Below are positions 31,982-40,353 of a stretch of 64,000 bases of DNA, in pieces. This DNA comes from an uncultured Pelagibacteraceae bacterium (lineage in GTDB: Bacteria; Pseudomonadota; Alphaproteobacteria; Pelagibacterales; Pelagibacteraceae). The number at the start of each line of letters is the position of its first letter. Within the stretch, counting starts at the first letter, position 1. The notes under the pieces were generated by a model, which saw only the letters and a list, made by a program, of their open reading frames with translations, was not told where the DNA came from and searched no databases. The position numbers were made by a program, and so were the translations under genes. The DNA is taken from positions 62,001 to 126,000 of the forward strand of contig CACCGT010000002.1 in the NCBI GenBank assembly GCA_902545635.1. The letters run 5' to 3'.

Positions 31982-34900
31982 ATGAATTTAGATTTATTAG
32001 TTCCAGACATTGGAGACTTTGAAAACGTTGAAATAATTGAAGTGCTTGTAAAAAAGGGCGATAAAATCAGTAAAAATGACCCTGTCGTCACATTAGAGAG
32101 CGATAAGTCAAGTGTTGAAGTACCATCAAATTATGAAGGAACAGTAGAAAACATTAATGTTAAAATTGGTGATAAAGTTTCAAAAGGTGATTTGATTTTA
32201 ACACTATCTTCAGACAACAAGGAGGAAGAGAAAAAAATTACTAAAACTTTAAGTGAAAAAATCCCACCTTCAACAGAGAAATTAATTGAGGAAGCTGAAA
32301 CTGCTACAAAGACTGATAACCAAGTTGAAACAAAAGTTGTTGAGTCGAAACAGATCAAACAAACCAGACTGATAAATGAAGTTAAGATAATTAGTAGTAA
32401 TGATGATATTGATCCTGTTGAAACAAAAGAATGGTTAGATTCTTTAAGTGCAGTTTTACAAAATGATGGTTCAGAAAGAGCTCACTTTTTAATAAAACAA
32501 TTAATTGATCAATCCTACAAAGCTGGATCAAAAATTCCGCATACCCAAACTACTCCATATGTAAATACTATACCTCCAGAGGAAGAAAAAAGATCTCCAG
32601 GAGATCAAAATATAGAACGTAAGTTAAGATCATTAATAAGATGGAATGCTGCAGCTATGGTAGTTCGAGCAAATAAAAAATATCCTGAACTTGGTGGACA
32701 TATAGGAACATTTGCATCTGCAGCAACATTATATGATGTAGGAATGAACCATTTTTGGAGAGCAAAAAATAACAGATTTGGAGGTGATCTAGTATATTTT
32801 CAAGGTCATAGTGCACCTGGCATGTATGCAAGAGCTTTTCTTGAGGGAAGATTAAATGAAAAACAACTAGATAGATTTAGACAAGAAGTAAAAACAGGAG
32901 GTCTTTCTTCGTACCCTCACCCTTGGCTAATGCCTAATTTTTGGCAGTTCCCAACTGTTTCGATGGGTATTGGTCCAATGTTAGCAATATATCAAGCAAG
33001 ATTTATGAAATATCTTATTAATAGAGGATTAATTAAAGACGAAGGAAGAAAAGTCTGGGCATTTCTTGGTGATGGAGAAATGGATGAACCGGAGTCTCTT
33101 GGTGCAATAGGGTTAGCAGCTCGTGAAAATTTAGATAATTTAATATTCGTTGTTAACTGCAATTTACAAAGGTTAGATGGTCCAGTTAGAGGAAATGGAA
33201 AAATTATTCAAGAATTAGAGGGAATTTTTAGAGGCGCAGGGTGGAATGTTTTAAAAGTCATCTGGGGTTCTTATTGGGATACTCTTTTAGCAAATGATAA
33301 GACAGGACATTTAGTAAAAATTATGAATGAGACCGTGGATGGTGAATATCAAGCTTTTAAAGCAAGAAATGGACTTTATGTCAGAGAGAAGTTTTTTGGT
33401 AAATATCCTGAAACAACTGAATTAGTTTCATCGATGTCTGATACTGATATTTGGCGATTAAATAGAGGAGGTCATGATCCTCACAAAGTTTATGCTGCTT
33501 ATGATAAAGCGGTCAATCACAAAGGAAGTCCCACAGTTATAATAGCTAAAACGATTAAAGGTTATGGTATGGGAAAAAGTGGAGAAAGTGTAAATACTAC
33601 TCACCAGCAAAAAAAATTAGATGTAGATGATTTAATGTATTACAGGGATAGATTTGATGTTCCTTTAACAGATGCCCAAGTCGAAAATATTGAATATTTC
33701 AAACCAGACGAAAATTCAGAGGAAATAAAATATTTAAAAAAGAGAAGGATAGAATTGGGTGGTTTTATTCCAGAAAGAACATCATACTCAAAACCAATTA
33801 AAGCTCCAAATAAAGATATTTTTGATTTTATGAAGACTTCAACTGGTGAAAAAGAAATGTCTACAACAATGGCACTAGTCAGAATGCTAACTAATCTTTT
33901 AAGAGATAAAAATGTTGCTCCTAAATTAGTCCCAATAATTCCTGATGAAGCCAGAACTTTTGGAATGGAAGGTTTTTTTCAAAAAATAGGAATTTATGCT
34001 CACGAGGGTCAAAAGTATGAACCTGAAGATTCTGCACAACTTTCTTCTTACAGAGAAGAAAAAAGTGGTCAAGTATTAGAAGAAGGAATTACAGAGGCAG
34101 GATCTATGTCATCCTGGATTGCTGCAGGTACTGCTTACACTAATCATGATATTGAAATGATACCAATTTATCTTTTCTACTCTATGTTTGGTTTTCAAAG
34201 AATTGGAGATTTTGCTTGGGCAGCCGGCGATAGCCAGGCAAGAGGTTTTTTAATTGGCGCAACAGCAGGAAGAACAACTCTTGCAGGGGAGGGGCTTCAA
34301 CATCAAGATGGGCATAGTCATTTACTCGCATCTACAATTCCAAACTGTATATCTTACGATCCTACGTTCCATTATGAATTAGCAGTGATTTTCAGAGAAG
34401 GTTTAAGAAGAATGCATGAAAAAAATGAAAATATTTTTTACTATATTACTACAATGAATGAAAATTATTCTCATCCTGAAATGCCGAAAGATTGTGAAGA
34501 TGGAATTCTAAAGGGAATGTATAAGATAAAAGAGTCATCAAGTTCAAAAGAAACTAAGATTCAATTGTTGGGATCTGGAACAATACTTAGAGAAATGATG
34601 GTGGCATCAGACATACTCAAAAAAGAATATCAGGTAGACAGTGAAGTTTGGAGTGTTACAAGTTTCAACGAGTTAAGAAAAAATGGAATAGAAGTTGAGA
34701 GACAAAACTTATTAAACCCCTCAGAAACAAATAAAAAATCTTATATAGAGGAGTGTTTGGGAAATCAGCAAGGACCTATCCTTGCAGCAACTGATTATAT
34801 GAGAATTAATGCAGATCAAATAAGATCTTTCACGAAAAAAAGCTTTTATTCTCTAGGTACAGACGGATATGGAAGAAGCGATACAAGAAAAAATTTAAGA

Positions 34901-35047
34901 AGTTTTTTTGAAGTAGATAAAGAACATATAGTTGCTTACAGCCTTAGTGTTTTAGCCAAAGAGCAACTAATCACTTCAAAGTATGCTGAGGATGCAATAA
35001 AAAAGTATAATATTGATAAAAATAAACCTATGCCAACAAAAATCTAA
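31982..35047 (+). CDS. aceE: Pyruvate dehydrogenase E1 (homodimeric AceE type) with N-terminal lipoyl domain
   Basis: A 1021-residue fusion. Residues 1-78 are a complete lipoyl domain (LLVPDIGDFENVEIIEVLVKKGDK, lipoyl Lys42 in ESDKSSVEVP, closing SKGDLILTLSSD). A charged linker of about 60 residues follows. From NDDIDPVETKEWLDSLSAVLQ the AceE E1 begins, with the thiamine diphosphate motif GDGEMDEPES...NCN, HSAPGMYARAFLEGRL and the C-terminal domain. E1 decarboxylates pyruvate and reductively acetylates a lipoyl group. Ordinary AceE (about 890 residues) has no lipoyl domain; E2 does. Here the adjacent E2 has none, so the swinging arm has moved onto E1. No frameshift is seen. It abuts E2 with no spacer. 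Confidence 0.95.
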   Translation: MNLDLLVPDIGDFENVEIIEVLVKKGDKISKNDPVVTLESDKSSVEVPSNYEGTVENINVKIGDKVSKGDLILTLSSDNKEEEKKITKTLSEKIPPSTEKLIEEAETATKTDNQVETKVVESKQIKQTRLINEVKIISSNDDIDPVETKEWLDSLSAVLQNDGSERAHFLIKQLIDQSYKAGSKIPHTQTTPYVNTIPPEEEKRSPGDQNIERKLRSLIRWNAAAMVVRANKKYPELGGHIGTFASAATLYDVGMNHFWRAKNNRFGGDLVYFQGHSAPGMYARAFLEGRLNEKQLDRFRQEVKTGGLSSYPHPWLMPNFWQFPTVSMGIGPMLAIYQARFMKYLINRGLIKDEGRKVWAFLGDGEMDEPESLGAIGLAARENLDNLIFVVNCNLQRLDGPVRGNGKIIQELEGIFRGAGWNVLKVIWGSYWDTLLANDKTGHLVKIMNETVDGEYQAFKARNGLYVREKFFGKYPETTELVSSMSDTDIWRLNRGGHDPHKVYAAYDKAVNHKGSPTVIIAKTIKGYGMGKSGESVNTTHQQKKLDVDDLMYYRDRFDVPLTDAQVENIEYFKPDENSEEIKYLKKRRIELGGFIPERTSYSKPIKAPNKDIFDFMKTSTGEKEMSTTMALVRMLTNLLRDKNVAPKLVPIIPDEARTFGMEGFFQKIGIYAHEGQKYEPEDSAQLSSYREEKSGQVLEEGITEAGSMSSWIAAGTAYTNHDIEMIPIYLFYSMFGFQRIGDFAWAAGDSQARGFLIGATAGRTTLAGEGLQHQDGHSHLLASTIPNCISYDPTFHYELAVIFREGLRRMHEKNENIFYYITTMNENYSHPEMPKDCEDGILKGMYKIKESSSSKETKIQLLGSGTILREMMVASDILKKEYQVDSEVWSVTSFNELRKNGIEVERQNLLNPSETNKKSYIEECLGNQQGPILAATDYMRINADQIRSFTKKSFYSLGTDGYGRSDTRKNLRSFFEVDKEHIVAYSLSVLAKEQLITSKYAEDAIKKYNIDKNKPMPTKI

Positions 35048-35974
35048 ATGTCTGATCAATCTACCAAAACATCTGCAAGTCCAAAAGTTAGGAAGTTTGC
35101 TAGAGAATTAGGTGTTGATATAAATATTGTCAAAGGTTCAGAAAGATTAGGCAGAGTTGTAGAAAAAGATTTAAAAGAATTTGTCTCATCTAACATTAAT
35201 CAAACATATGATCTAAAAGATAGTGGAAATGAAAAAGTAATCAAAAGTGAATATCAACATTCAGATTTTGGAGAAATTGAAATTAAAGATATCCCTAGAG
35301 TAAAAAAAATTGCTGCTCCTCATTTAGTCAACTCTTGGACTAACATTCCACATGTAACAAATCATGACGAAGCTGATATTACTGAGATGGAAGAGTTTAG
35401 AAGTTCACTTAAAGATAATTACTCCGGAGAAAAAATAAAAATTACTCCACTAGCATTTATTATAAAAGCATTGGTAATATCACTAAAAAAATTTCCATCT
35501 TTTAATTCATCAATTGATGATATTGAAAATGGTAAAATTACGTTTAAAAAGTATTTTCACATCGGCATCGCAGTTGATACCCAACATGGACTTATGGTAC
35601 CTAAAATTAGAGACGCCGATCAAAAAGATATAAAAGATTTAAGCAAGTACTTGAAAAAAGTTAGTGATGATTGCAGAAATCTAAAAATTGATAAAAAAGA
35701 ATTCTTTGGGGGATCGATGACTATTACTAGTTTAGGTGGAATTGGGGGGTCCTTCTTTACACCAATAATTAATTTTCCTGAAGTTGCTATCCTTGGAATA
35801 GGCAGAAGCTATAAAAAACAGTTATTTAAAGACGGAAAATTTGTTCCCAGAACTATGTTACCTTTATCATTATCATATGACCATCGAATTATTGACGGAG
35901 CTGAGGCTGCTAAATTTAATAATGAGTTAAAAGATAACTTAGGCGTAAATTTTGCTTACAACCTAAGTAAATGA
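35048..35974 (+). CDS. aceF: Dihydrolipoamide acetyltransferase (PDH E2) lacking a lipoyl domain
   Basis: A 308-residue E2 made only of a peripheral-subunit-binding domain (about residues 10-46, SPKVRKFARELGVDINIVKG...RVVEKDLKEF) and the acetyltransferase core, with the active-site His279 in LSLSYDHRIIDGAEA. Normal E2 proteins have one to three N-terminal lipoyl domains and 400-630 residues; none is present, and the start codon directly follows the aceE stop, leaving no room for one. The core also carries IPHVTNHDEADITEMEE and GSMTITSLGGIGG. It must use the lipoyl group on E1. No E3 gene is nearby. Coupled by ATGA to the next gene. Confidence 0.94.
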   Translation: MSDQSTKTSASPKVRKFARELGVDINIVKGSERLGRVVEKDLKEFVSSNINQTYDLKDSGNEKVIKSEYQHSDFGEIEIKDIPRVKKIAAPHLVNSWTNIPHVTNHDEADITEMEEFRSSLKDNYSGEKIKITPLAFIIKALVISLKKFPSFNSSIDDIENGKITFKKYFHIGIAVDTQHGLMVPKIRDADQKDIKDLSKYLKKVSDDCRNLKIDKKEFFGGSMTITSLGGIGGSFFTPIINFPEVAILGIGRSYKKQLFKDGKFVPRTMLPLSLSYDHRIIDGAEAAKFNNELKDNLGVNFAYNLSK

Positions 35975-37071
35975 TTACAAAAATTGAAATATTACCCGAT
36001 GATCTTCATGTTCATTTTAGCAAAGAAAACTCAGAAATTTTTCCAAATATTTGGTTGCGAGATCATGCAAAAGATGAGCAAAATTGGGATAAAAGGTCTA
36101 GTCAAAGAAAGACTTTTACAGCATCTCTAGATCTAAATTTAAAAATAAAAAATGCCGAAATATTAGAAAATGGTAAATATTTGAGCATTTCCTGGCCTGA
36201 TCTAGAAAAGCCAGTCCAATATTCATTTGAATTTCTAATTAATAACAAGATAGATAAAAAAAGAGAAACAAAATCAAATTTAAAAATATGGTTATCAAGT
36301 GAAATTCACCAAGAGATATTTCTAGATTATAAGTCTATCTTTTCAAACGATGGATTTAAAAACTTTTTAAAAAGTCTACATACTTATGGTTTTTTAGTAA
36401 TAAGAAATTGCGAAACAAATTTAAAATGTGTTGAAAAAATTGCTAATAAAATTGGATATGTAAGAAATTCTATATTCGGAGGACTGTGGAGTTTTGAGTC
36501 CGACGAAAATAAGGCTGATAGCGCTTATACTCAAGAAGAGTTAAGACCACATACAGACTCAACATATAGCAATGATGCTCCAGGATTACAATTATTATTG
36601 TGTTGTGATTACGATGCTAAGGGTGGTGAGTCAATAATGGTTGATGGACTAAAAATTGCTGAAACAATCAAAAAAGAAGACCAACAAATGTATGAGTTAC
36701 TTACAAAAATAAATGTAAAGGGCAATTACATTGGTGATGGAGTTTTTCTAGAAGCGGAAAGACCAATATTTAAATTAAATAAAAATAATGAGATTATTCA
36801 AGTAAGTTTTAATAATTACGATAGAGCACCGTTTAGATTTGAAAGGGATTTAACCTTAAAGTTTTATGAAGCAATTAAAAAATTTGATCTACTTGCTAAT
36901 AATAAAAATTTTCAATGGAGACATATACTTAAACCCGGAGAGCTTTTAATATTTAATAATTGGCGAATACTTCATGGAAGAGGATCATTTAGTGGGGTAA
37001 GAAAAATGTCTGGATGTTATATAAACAAAGAAGATTTTGATAGTTCTTGTAAGATGAACGGAATAAATTAA
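35971..37071 (+). CDS. Gamma-butyrobetaine hydroxylase-like Fe(II)/2-oxoglutarate dioxygenase
   Basis: A 366-residue TauD-superfamily oxygenase with the N-terminal GBBH-like domain (NIWLRDHAKDEQNWDKRSSQRK) and a jelly-roll catalytic domain. Iron ligands are readable as HTD in ELRPHTDSTYSND and the distal His in NWRILHGRGSF, where Arg binds 2-oxoglutarate. The cysteines that bind zinc in many BBOX/TMLH N-terminal domains are absent. Likely substrates are gamma-butyrobetaine, trimethyllysine or another quaternary amine, but this is unproven. Its ATGA overlap with the PDH E2 gene ties it to that operon. Confidence 0.82.
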   Translation: MITKIEILPDDLHVHFSKENSEIFPNIWLRDHAKDEQNWDKRSSQRKTFTASLDLNLKIKNAEILENGKYLSISWPDLEKPVQYSFEFLINNKIDKKRETKSNLKIWLSSEIHQEIFLDYKSIFSNDGFKNFLKSLHTYGFLVIRNCETNLKCVEKIANKIGYVRNSIFGGLWSFESDENKADSAYTQEELRPHTDSTYSNDAPGLQLLLCCDYDAKGGESIMVDGLKIAETIKKEDQQMYELLTKINVKGNYIGDGVFLEAERPIFKLNKNNEIIQVSFNNYDRAPFRFERDLTLKFYEAIKKFDLLANNKNFQWRHILKPGELLIFNNWRILHGRGSFSGVRKMSGCYINKEDFDSSCKMNGIN

Positions 37072-37093
37072 TTTAATAATTTAATTTAATAAA

Positions 37094-37978
37094 ATGACAA
37101 AATCTCTTTCTATGATCTGTGCACTAGTTACAACTTTTATCTGGGGTACAGCTTTTATTGCACAAGATACCGGTATGGATAATATTGGTCCTTTAACATT
37201 TAATTCAGCAAGATTTGTTGTAGGATTTTTAACTATTTTACCGTTAGCGTTACTCTTTGAAAGAAAGAAAATTAGGCTAGAGATACTCTCAAAATCAAAA
37301 CTTTTTATAAAATATTTAGTTTTTATGGGAGTTTCACTTTTCTTAGGAACTTTTTTACAACAAGCCGCCCTTCAATACACAAATATTGCAAATGCTGCAT
37401 TTTTTACGGTATTTTACGTACCTATAGTTCCAATTTTATTATTTTTTATTTATTCAAAAAAAGTCCATTGGAGTATTTGGCCGGCAATTGGTCTTTGTGT
37501 TTTAGGTGTATATCTCCTAAGTGATTTCTCTAATTCAGAAATTATGTTAGGTGATGGTTTAGTTATTTTATGTTCTGTATTTTGGGCATTGCATATAATA
37601 TTTGCAGGTAAATTCATGGAAGAATTCGATATTCCTATGTTCTATGCAGCATTACAGGCTTTGTTTGTAGCAACACTGTCAATAATTTTTTCATATATAT
37701 TTGAGGAAATTAGTATTTCTAAAATATTAATGGAAAGTAGTTCAATTATTTATGCTGGCGCATTATCAGGTGGAATTGCCTTTACGTTGCAAATGTTTGC
37801 TCAAAAAAATATAGAAGAAGCACCTGCCGCAATTATTTATTCGTTAGAGGGAGTGTTTGCAGCAATTGCTGGATGGATAATTCTTAACCAGTTTTTAACT
37901 ACGAATAATATGATTGGATGTTTTTTAATATTAGTTGCAGTAATTTCTTCTCAAATTTCTCCGAGCACCAAAACTTAA
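37094..37978 (+). CDS. DMT-family (EamA) permease
   Basis: A 294-residue membrane protein with ten predicted helices in two EamA repeats. The first begins CALVTTFIWGTAFIAQDTGMDNIGPLTFNSARF, the second near LGDGLVILCSVFWALHIIFAGKFM; the family segments APAAIIYSLEGVFAAIAGWIILNQ close the second repeat. Members export or import amino acids and other metabolites; no substrate can be named. It follows the oxygenase by 22 bases and may carry that enzyme's substrate (inference). The 3' end overlaps uppP by 4 bases, convergently. Confidence 0.88.
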   Translation: MTKSLSMICALVTTFIWGTAFIAQDTGMDNIGPLTFNSARFVVGFLTILPLALLFERKKIRLEILSKSKLFIKYLVFMGVSLFLGTFLQQAALQYTNIANAAFFTVFYVPIVPILLFFIYSKKVHWSIWPAIGLCVLGVYLLSDFSNSEIMLGDGLVILCSVFWALHIIFAGKFMEEFDIPMFYAALQALFVATLSIIFSYIFEEISISKILMESSSIIYAGALSGGIAFTLQMFAQKNIEEAPAAIIYSLEGVFAAIAGWIILNQFLTTNNMIGCFLILVAVISSQISPSTKT

Positions 37979-38742
37979 GAATATGCAATTACAAAAAGAA
38001 TTAATGCAAGAAATGTTCTGTAATAAATAAAAAGGTTTAAATTAAAATTTCTTACATAAATCAAAAAATATTTTATTGTTAAATAAGAAAAAACAAATGA
38101 TAAGAAGACTGCAAATATAAACAAAAAATTCATATCTATATTTGTATTAACAATATCTTTCATGCTTAGCACACTTGCTCCAGCTAATGCAGGTATGGAT
38201 AAATAAAAGGATATTTTAGAAGAGTCTACTCTACCAAAATTTAAAAATCTTGATGCAGTAATTATAATTCCCGATCTACTAACTCCAGGTATAATAGCCA
38301 ATATTTGAAAAATTCCTATTAGTAAAATATTTTTAAGATTTAAATTATCATTAATTTTATTTTTAATTGTAGATCTGTCAGCAATAAACAACAATATTCC
38401 AAACATTAATGTAGTCCAAGCTATCACTTTTAAATTTCTCAAATTTTCAATTAGATCCGATGCATAAAAAAAGTAGCCAACAATAATTAATGGAATTGAT
38501 CCTAAAACTATTAAAAGGAATAAAGATTTATTTTTGGTTATATTTAATAAATCTTTTCTAAAATAAAAAATAATTGCTAAAAGTGACCCTAAATGGAGAC
38601 TTATATCTAATTGAAGTGAGCTAACATTAAAATTAGAAATCTTTGAAATTATAATGAGATGTGCAGAGGAACTTACGGGTATAAATTCAGTAAATCCTTG
38701 AACGAATGCTAATATTGACGTTTCTATGTATTTTGAAATCAT
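37975..38742 (-). CDS. uppP: Undecaprenyl-diphosphatase UppP (BacA)
   Basis: An integral membrane phosphatase of 255 residues that recycles undecaprenyl diphosphate to the monophosphate carrier for peptidoglycan. Both signature motifs are present: QGFTEFIPVSSSAHLI near the N terminus and PGVSRSGIIITASRF near residue 155. Family members usually have 260-275 residues. Monocistronic, with the divergent gltD promoter region behind it. Confidence 0.94.
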   Translation of the reverse strand: MISKYIETSILAFVQGFTEFIPVSSSAHLIIISKISNFNVSSLQLDISLHLGSLLAIIFYFRKDLLNITKNKSLFLLIVLGSIPLIIVGYFFYASDLIENLRNLKVIAWTTLMFGILLFIADRSTIKNKINDNLNLKNILLIGIFQILAIIPGVSRSGIIITASRFLNFGRVDSSKISFYLSIPALAGASVLSMKDIVNTNIDMNFLFIFAVFLSFVFSYLTIKYFLIYVRNFNLNLFIYYRTFLALILFVIAYS

Positions 38743-38795
38743 TTGAGAACCTAATAGATAGTTAAAAGATTACTTAAATAAGGCAATTACTATTA

Positions 38796-38812
38796 TGCAT
38801 AGCTAGTATGCA
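38796..38812. promoter_or_regulatory. NtrC-type palindrome upstream of gltD
   Basis: TGCATA-GCTAG-TATGCA is a perfect dyad of 17 bases with the TGCA-N9-TGCA spacing of NtrC/NtrX-like binding sites. It lies 107 bases before gltD in the 177-base uppP/gltD spacer. Nitrogen control of glutamate synthase makes biological sense. The inner bases differ from the enterobacterial consensus, and no ntr gene is in the window. Confidence 0.4.
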
Positions 38813-38919
38813 AATTTGAAAAAAATATGGAAAAATAGGGTTTTTTAAAAATATACGTCATAATGTGTTACCTAGTTGTGCTTTATAGATATTAGAAATT
38901 CGTATATAAGCCGACTCCG

Positions 38920-40353
38920 ATGACAAATAAAATGCTCCAATTTGTGGATATAGGTCAACAAAATCCACCTAAAAGAGATAAATCCAAAAGAAAAGAGGAT
39001 TTTGGCGAGATATATCAAGAATTTATACATGATAGGGCCAAAGAGCAGTCTAGCAGATGCTCACAGTGTGGTGTCCCTTTTTGTCAAGTTCATTGTCCTT
39101 TAAGTAACAATATTCCAGATTGGTTAAAACTCACTGCAGAAGGAAGGTATGAAGAGGCATATCACTTATCCCAAAGCACAAATAATATGCCAGAGGTTTG
39201 TGGAAGAATTTGTCCTCAGGACAGACTATGCGAGGGGAATTGTGTAATCGAACAGTCAGGGCATGGCACCGTTACTATAGGATCAATTGAAAAATATCTA
39301 ACTGACAAAGCATGGGAAAATGGATGGGTTAAACCAATAAAAGTAAAAATTGAAAACGAACAAAGTGTTGGAATTATAGGTGCAGGACCAGCAGGGTTAG
39401 CCTGTGGAGAGGAGCTTAGAAAAAAAGGATATCAAGTAACAATATACGATAGATATGATAGAGCTGGAGGACTACTTATTTACGGTATTCCAAACTTTAA
39501 ATTAGAGAAACATGTAGTTGAAAGACGAATTAAACTTCTGAAAGATGGGGGAATAAATTTTGTAAACAATTTTGAAGTTGGTAAAGACTCTACTTTACAA
39601 GAACTACAATCAAAACATGATGCAATCTTAATTTCTACAGGTGTTTACAAACCCCGAGAAGTAAATTTACCAGGAAATGACTTAAGCAATATTTTTCCTG
39701 CAATGGAATTCCTTACAGCATCAAATAAAAAAGGCTTAGGTGATAAAGTTGAAATGTTTGATAACGGTACACTTAATGCTGAAGGAAAAGATGTTGTAGT
39801 CATTGGTGGAGGAGACACAGCTATGGATTGTGTAAGGACATCAGTCCGACAAAAAGCTAAATCTGTAAAATGTTTATACAGAAGAGATAGAGAAAATATG
39901 CCTGGTTCTGCTAGGGAAGTAGGAAATGCAGAAGAAGAAGGTGTGGAATTTATTTGGTTGAGTAATCCAAAAGAATTTAAAGGATCTAACAAAGTTAAGA
40001 GTATTATAGTTGATAAAATGAAATTAACTGACCCAGACGATAGTGGGAGAAGAAAACCAGTTGTAGAAGAAAATTCAGAATTTGAGATAAAAGCTGATTT
40101 AGTGATTAAGTCTCTAGGATTTGATCCTGAGGACTTACCTATTCTTTTTCAAGAGCCAAGATTAAAAGTTTCACAATGGGGAACTATTAAGACTGACTTT
40201 GATACCTTAGAAACAAGTATTCCTGGTGTATTTGCAGCAGGAGATATTGTAAGAGGAGCATCATTAGTTGTGTGGGCTATAAAAGATGGAAGAGATGCAG
40301 CAACTTCAATCGAAAGTTTTCTTCAATCAAAACAAAAAATGAAAGTTGCATAA
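38920..40353 (+). CDS. gltD: Glutamate synthase (NADPH) small subunit
   Basis: The beta subunit of 477 residues that takes electrons from NADPH to FAD and through Fe-S clusters to the large subunit. N-terminal cysteine sets CSQCGVPFCQVHCP and CGRICPQDRLCEGNC bind two [4Fe-4S] clusters. The FAD site is IIGAGPAGLACGEELRKKGY, the NADPH site VVIGGGDTAMDCVRTS, and the second FAD motif is in GVFAAGDIVRGASLV. gltB follows with a TAATG overlap. With glutamine synthetase it forms the GS-GOGAT route of ammonium assimilation. Confidence 0.96.
   Translation: MTNKMLQFVDIGQQNPPKRDKSKRKEDFGEIYQEFIHDRAKEQSSRCSQCGVPFCQVHCPLSNNIPDWLKLTAEGRYEEAYHLSQSTNNMPEVCGRICPQDRLCEGNCVIEQSGHGTVTIGSIEKYLTDKAWENGWVKPIKVKIENEQSVGIIGAGPAGLACGEELRKKGYQVTIYDRYDRAGGLLIYGIPNFKLEKHVVERRIKLLKDGGINFVNNFEVGKDSTLQELQSKHDAILISTGVYKPREVNLPGNDLSNIFPAMEFLTASNKKGLGDKVEMFDNGTLNAEGKDVVVIGGGDTAMDCVRTSVRQKAKSVKCLYRRDRENMPGSAREVGNAEEEGVEFIWLSNPKEFKGSNKVKSIIVDKMKLTDPDDSGRRKPVVEENSEFEIKADLVIKSLGFDPEDLPILFQEPRLKVSQWGTIKTDFDTLETSIPGVFAAGDIVRGASLVVWAIKDGRDAATSIESFLQSKQKMKVA

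Noticed and set aside
31982-32240. Lipoyl domain of aceE as a frameshifted remnant of a separate E2 gene
   Set aside because: The frame is continuous through a normal charged linker into E1, and the domain is complete with its lipoyl lysine.
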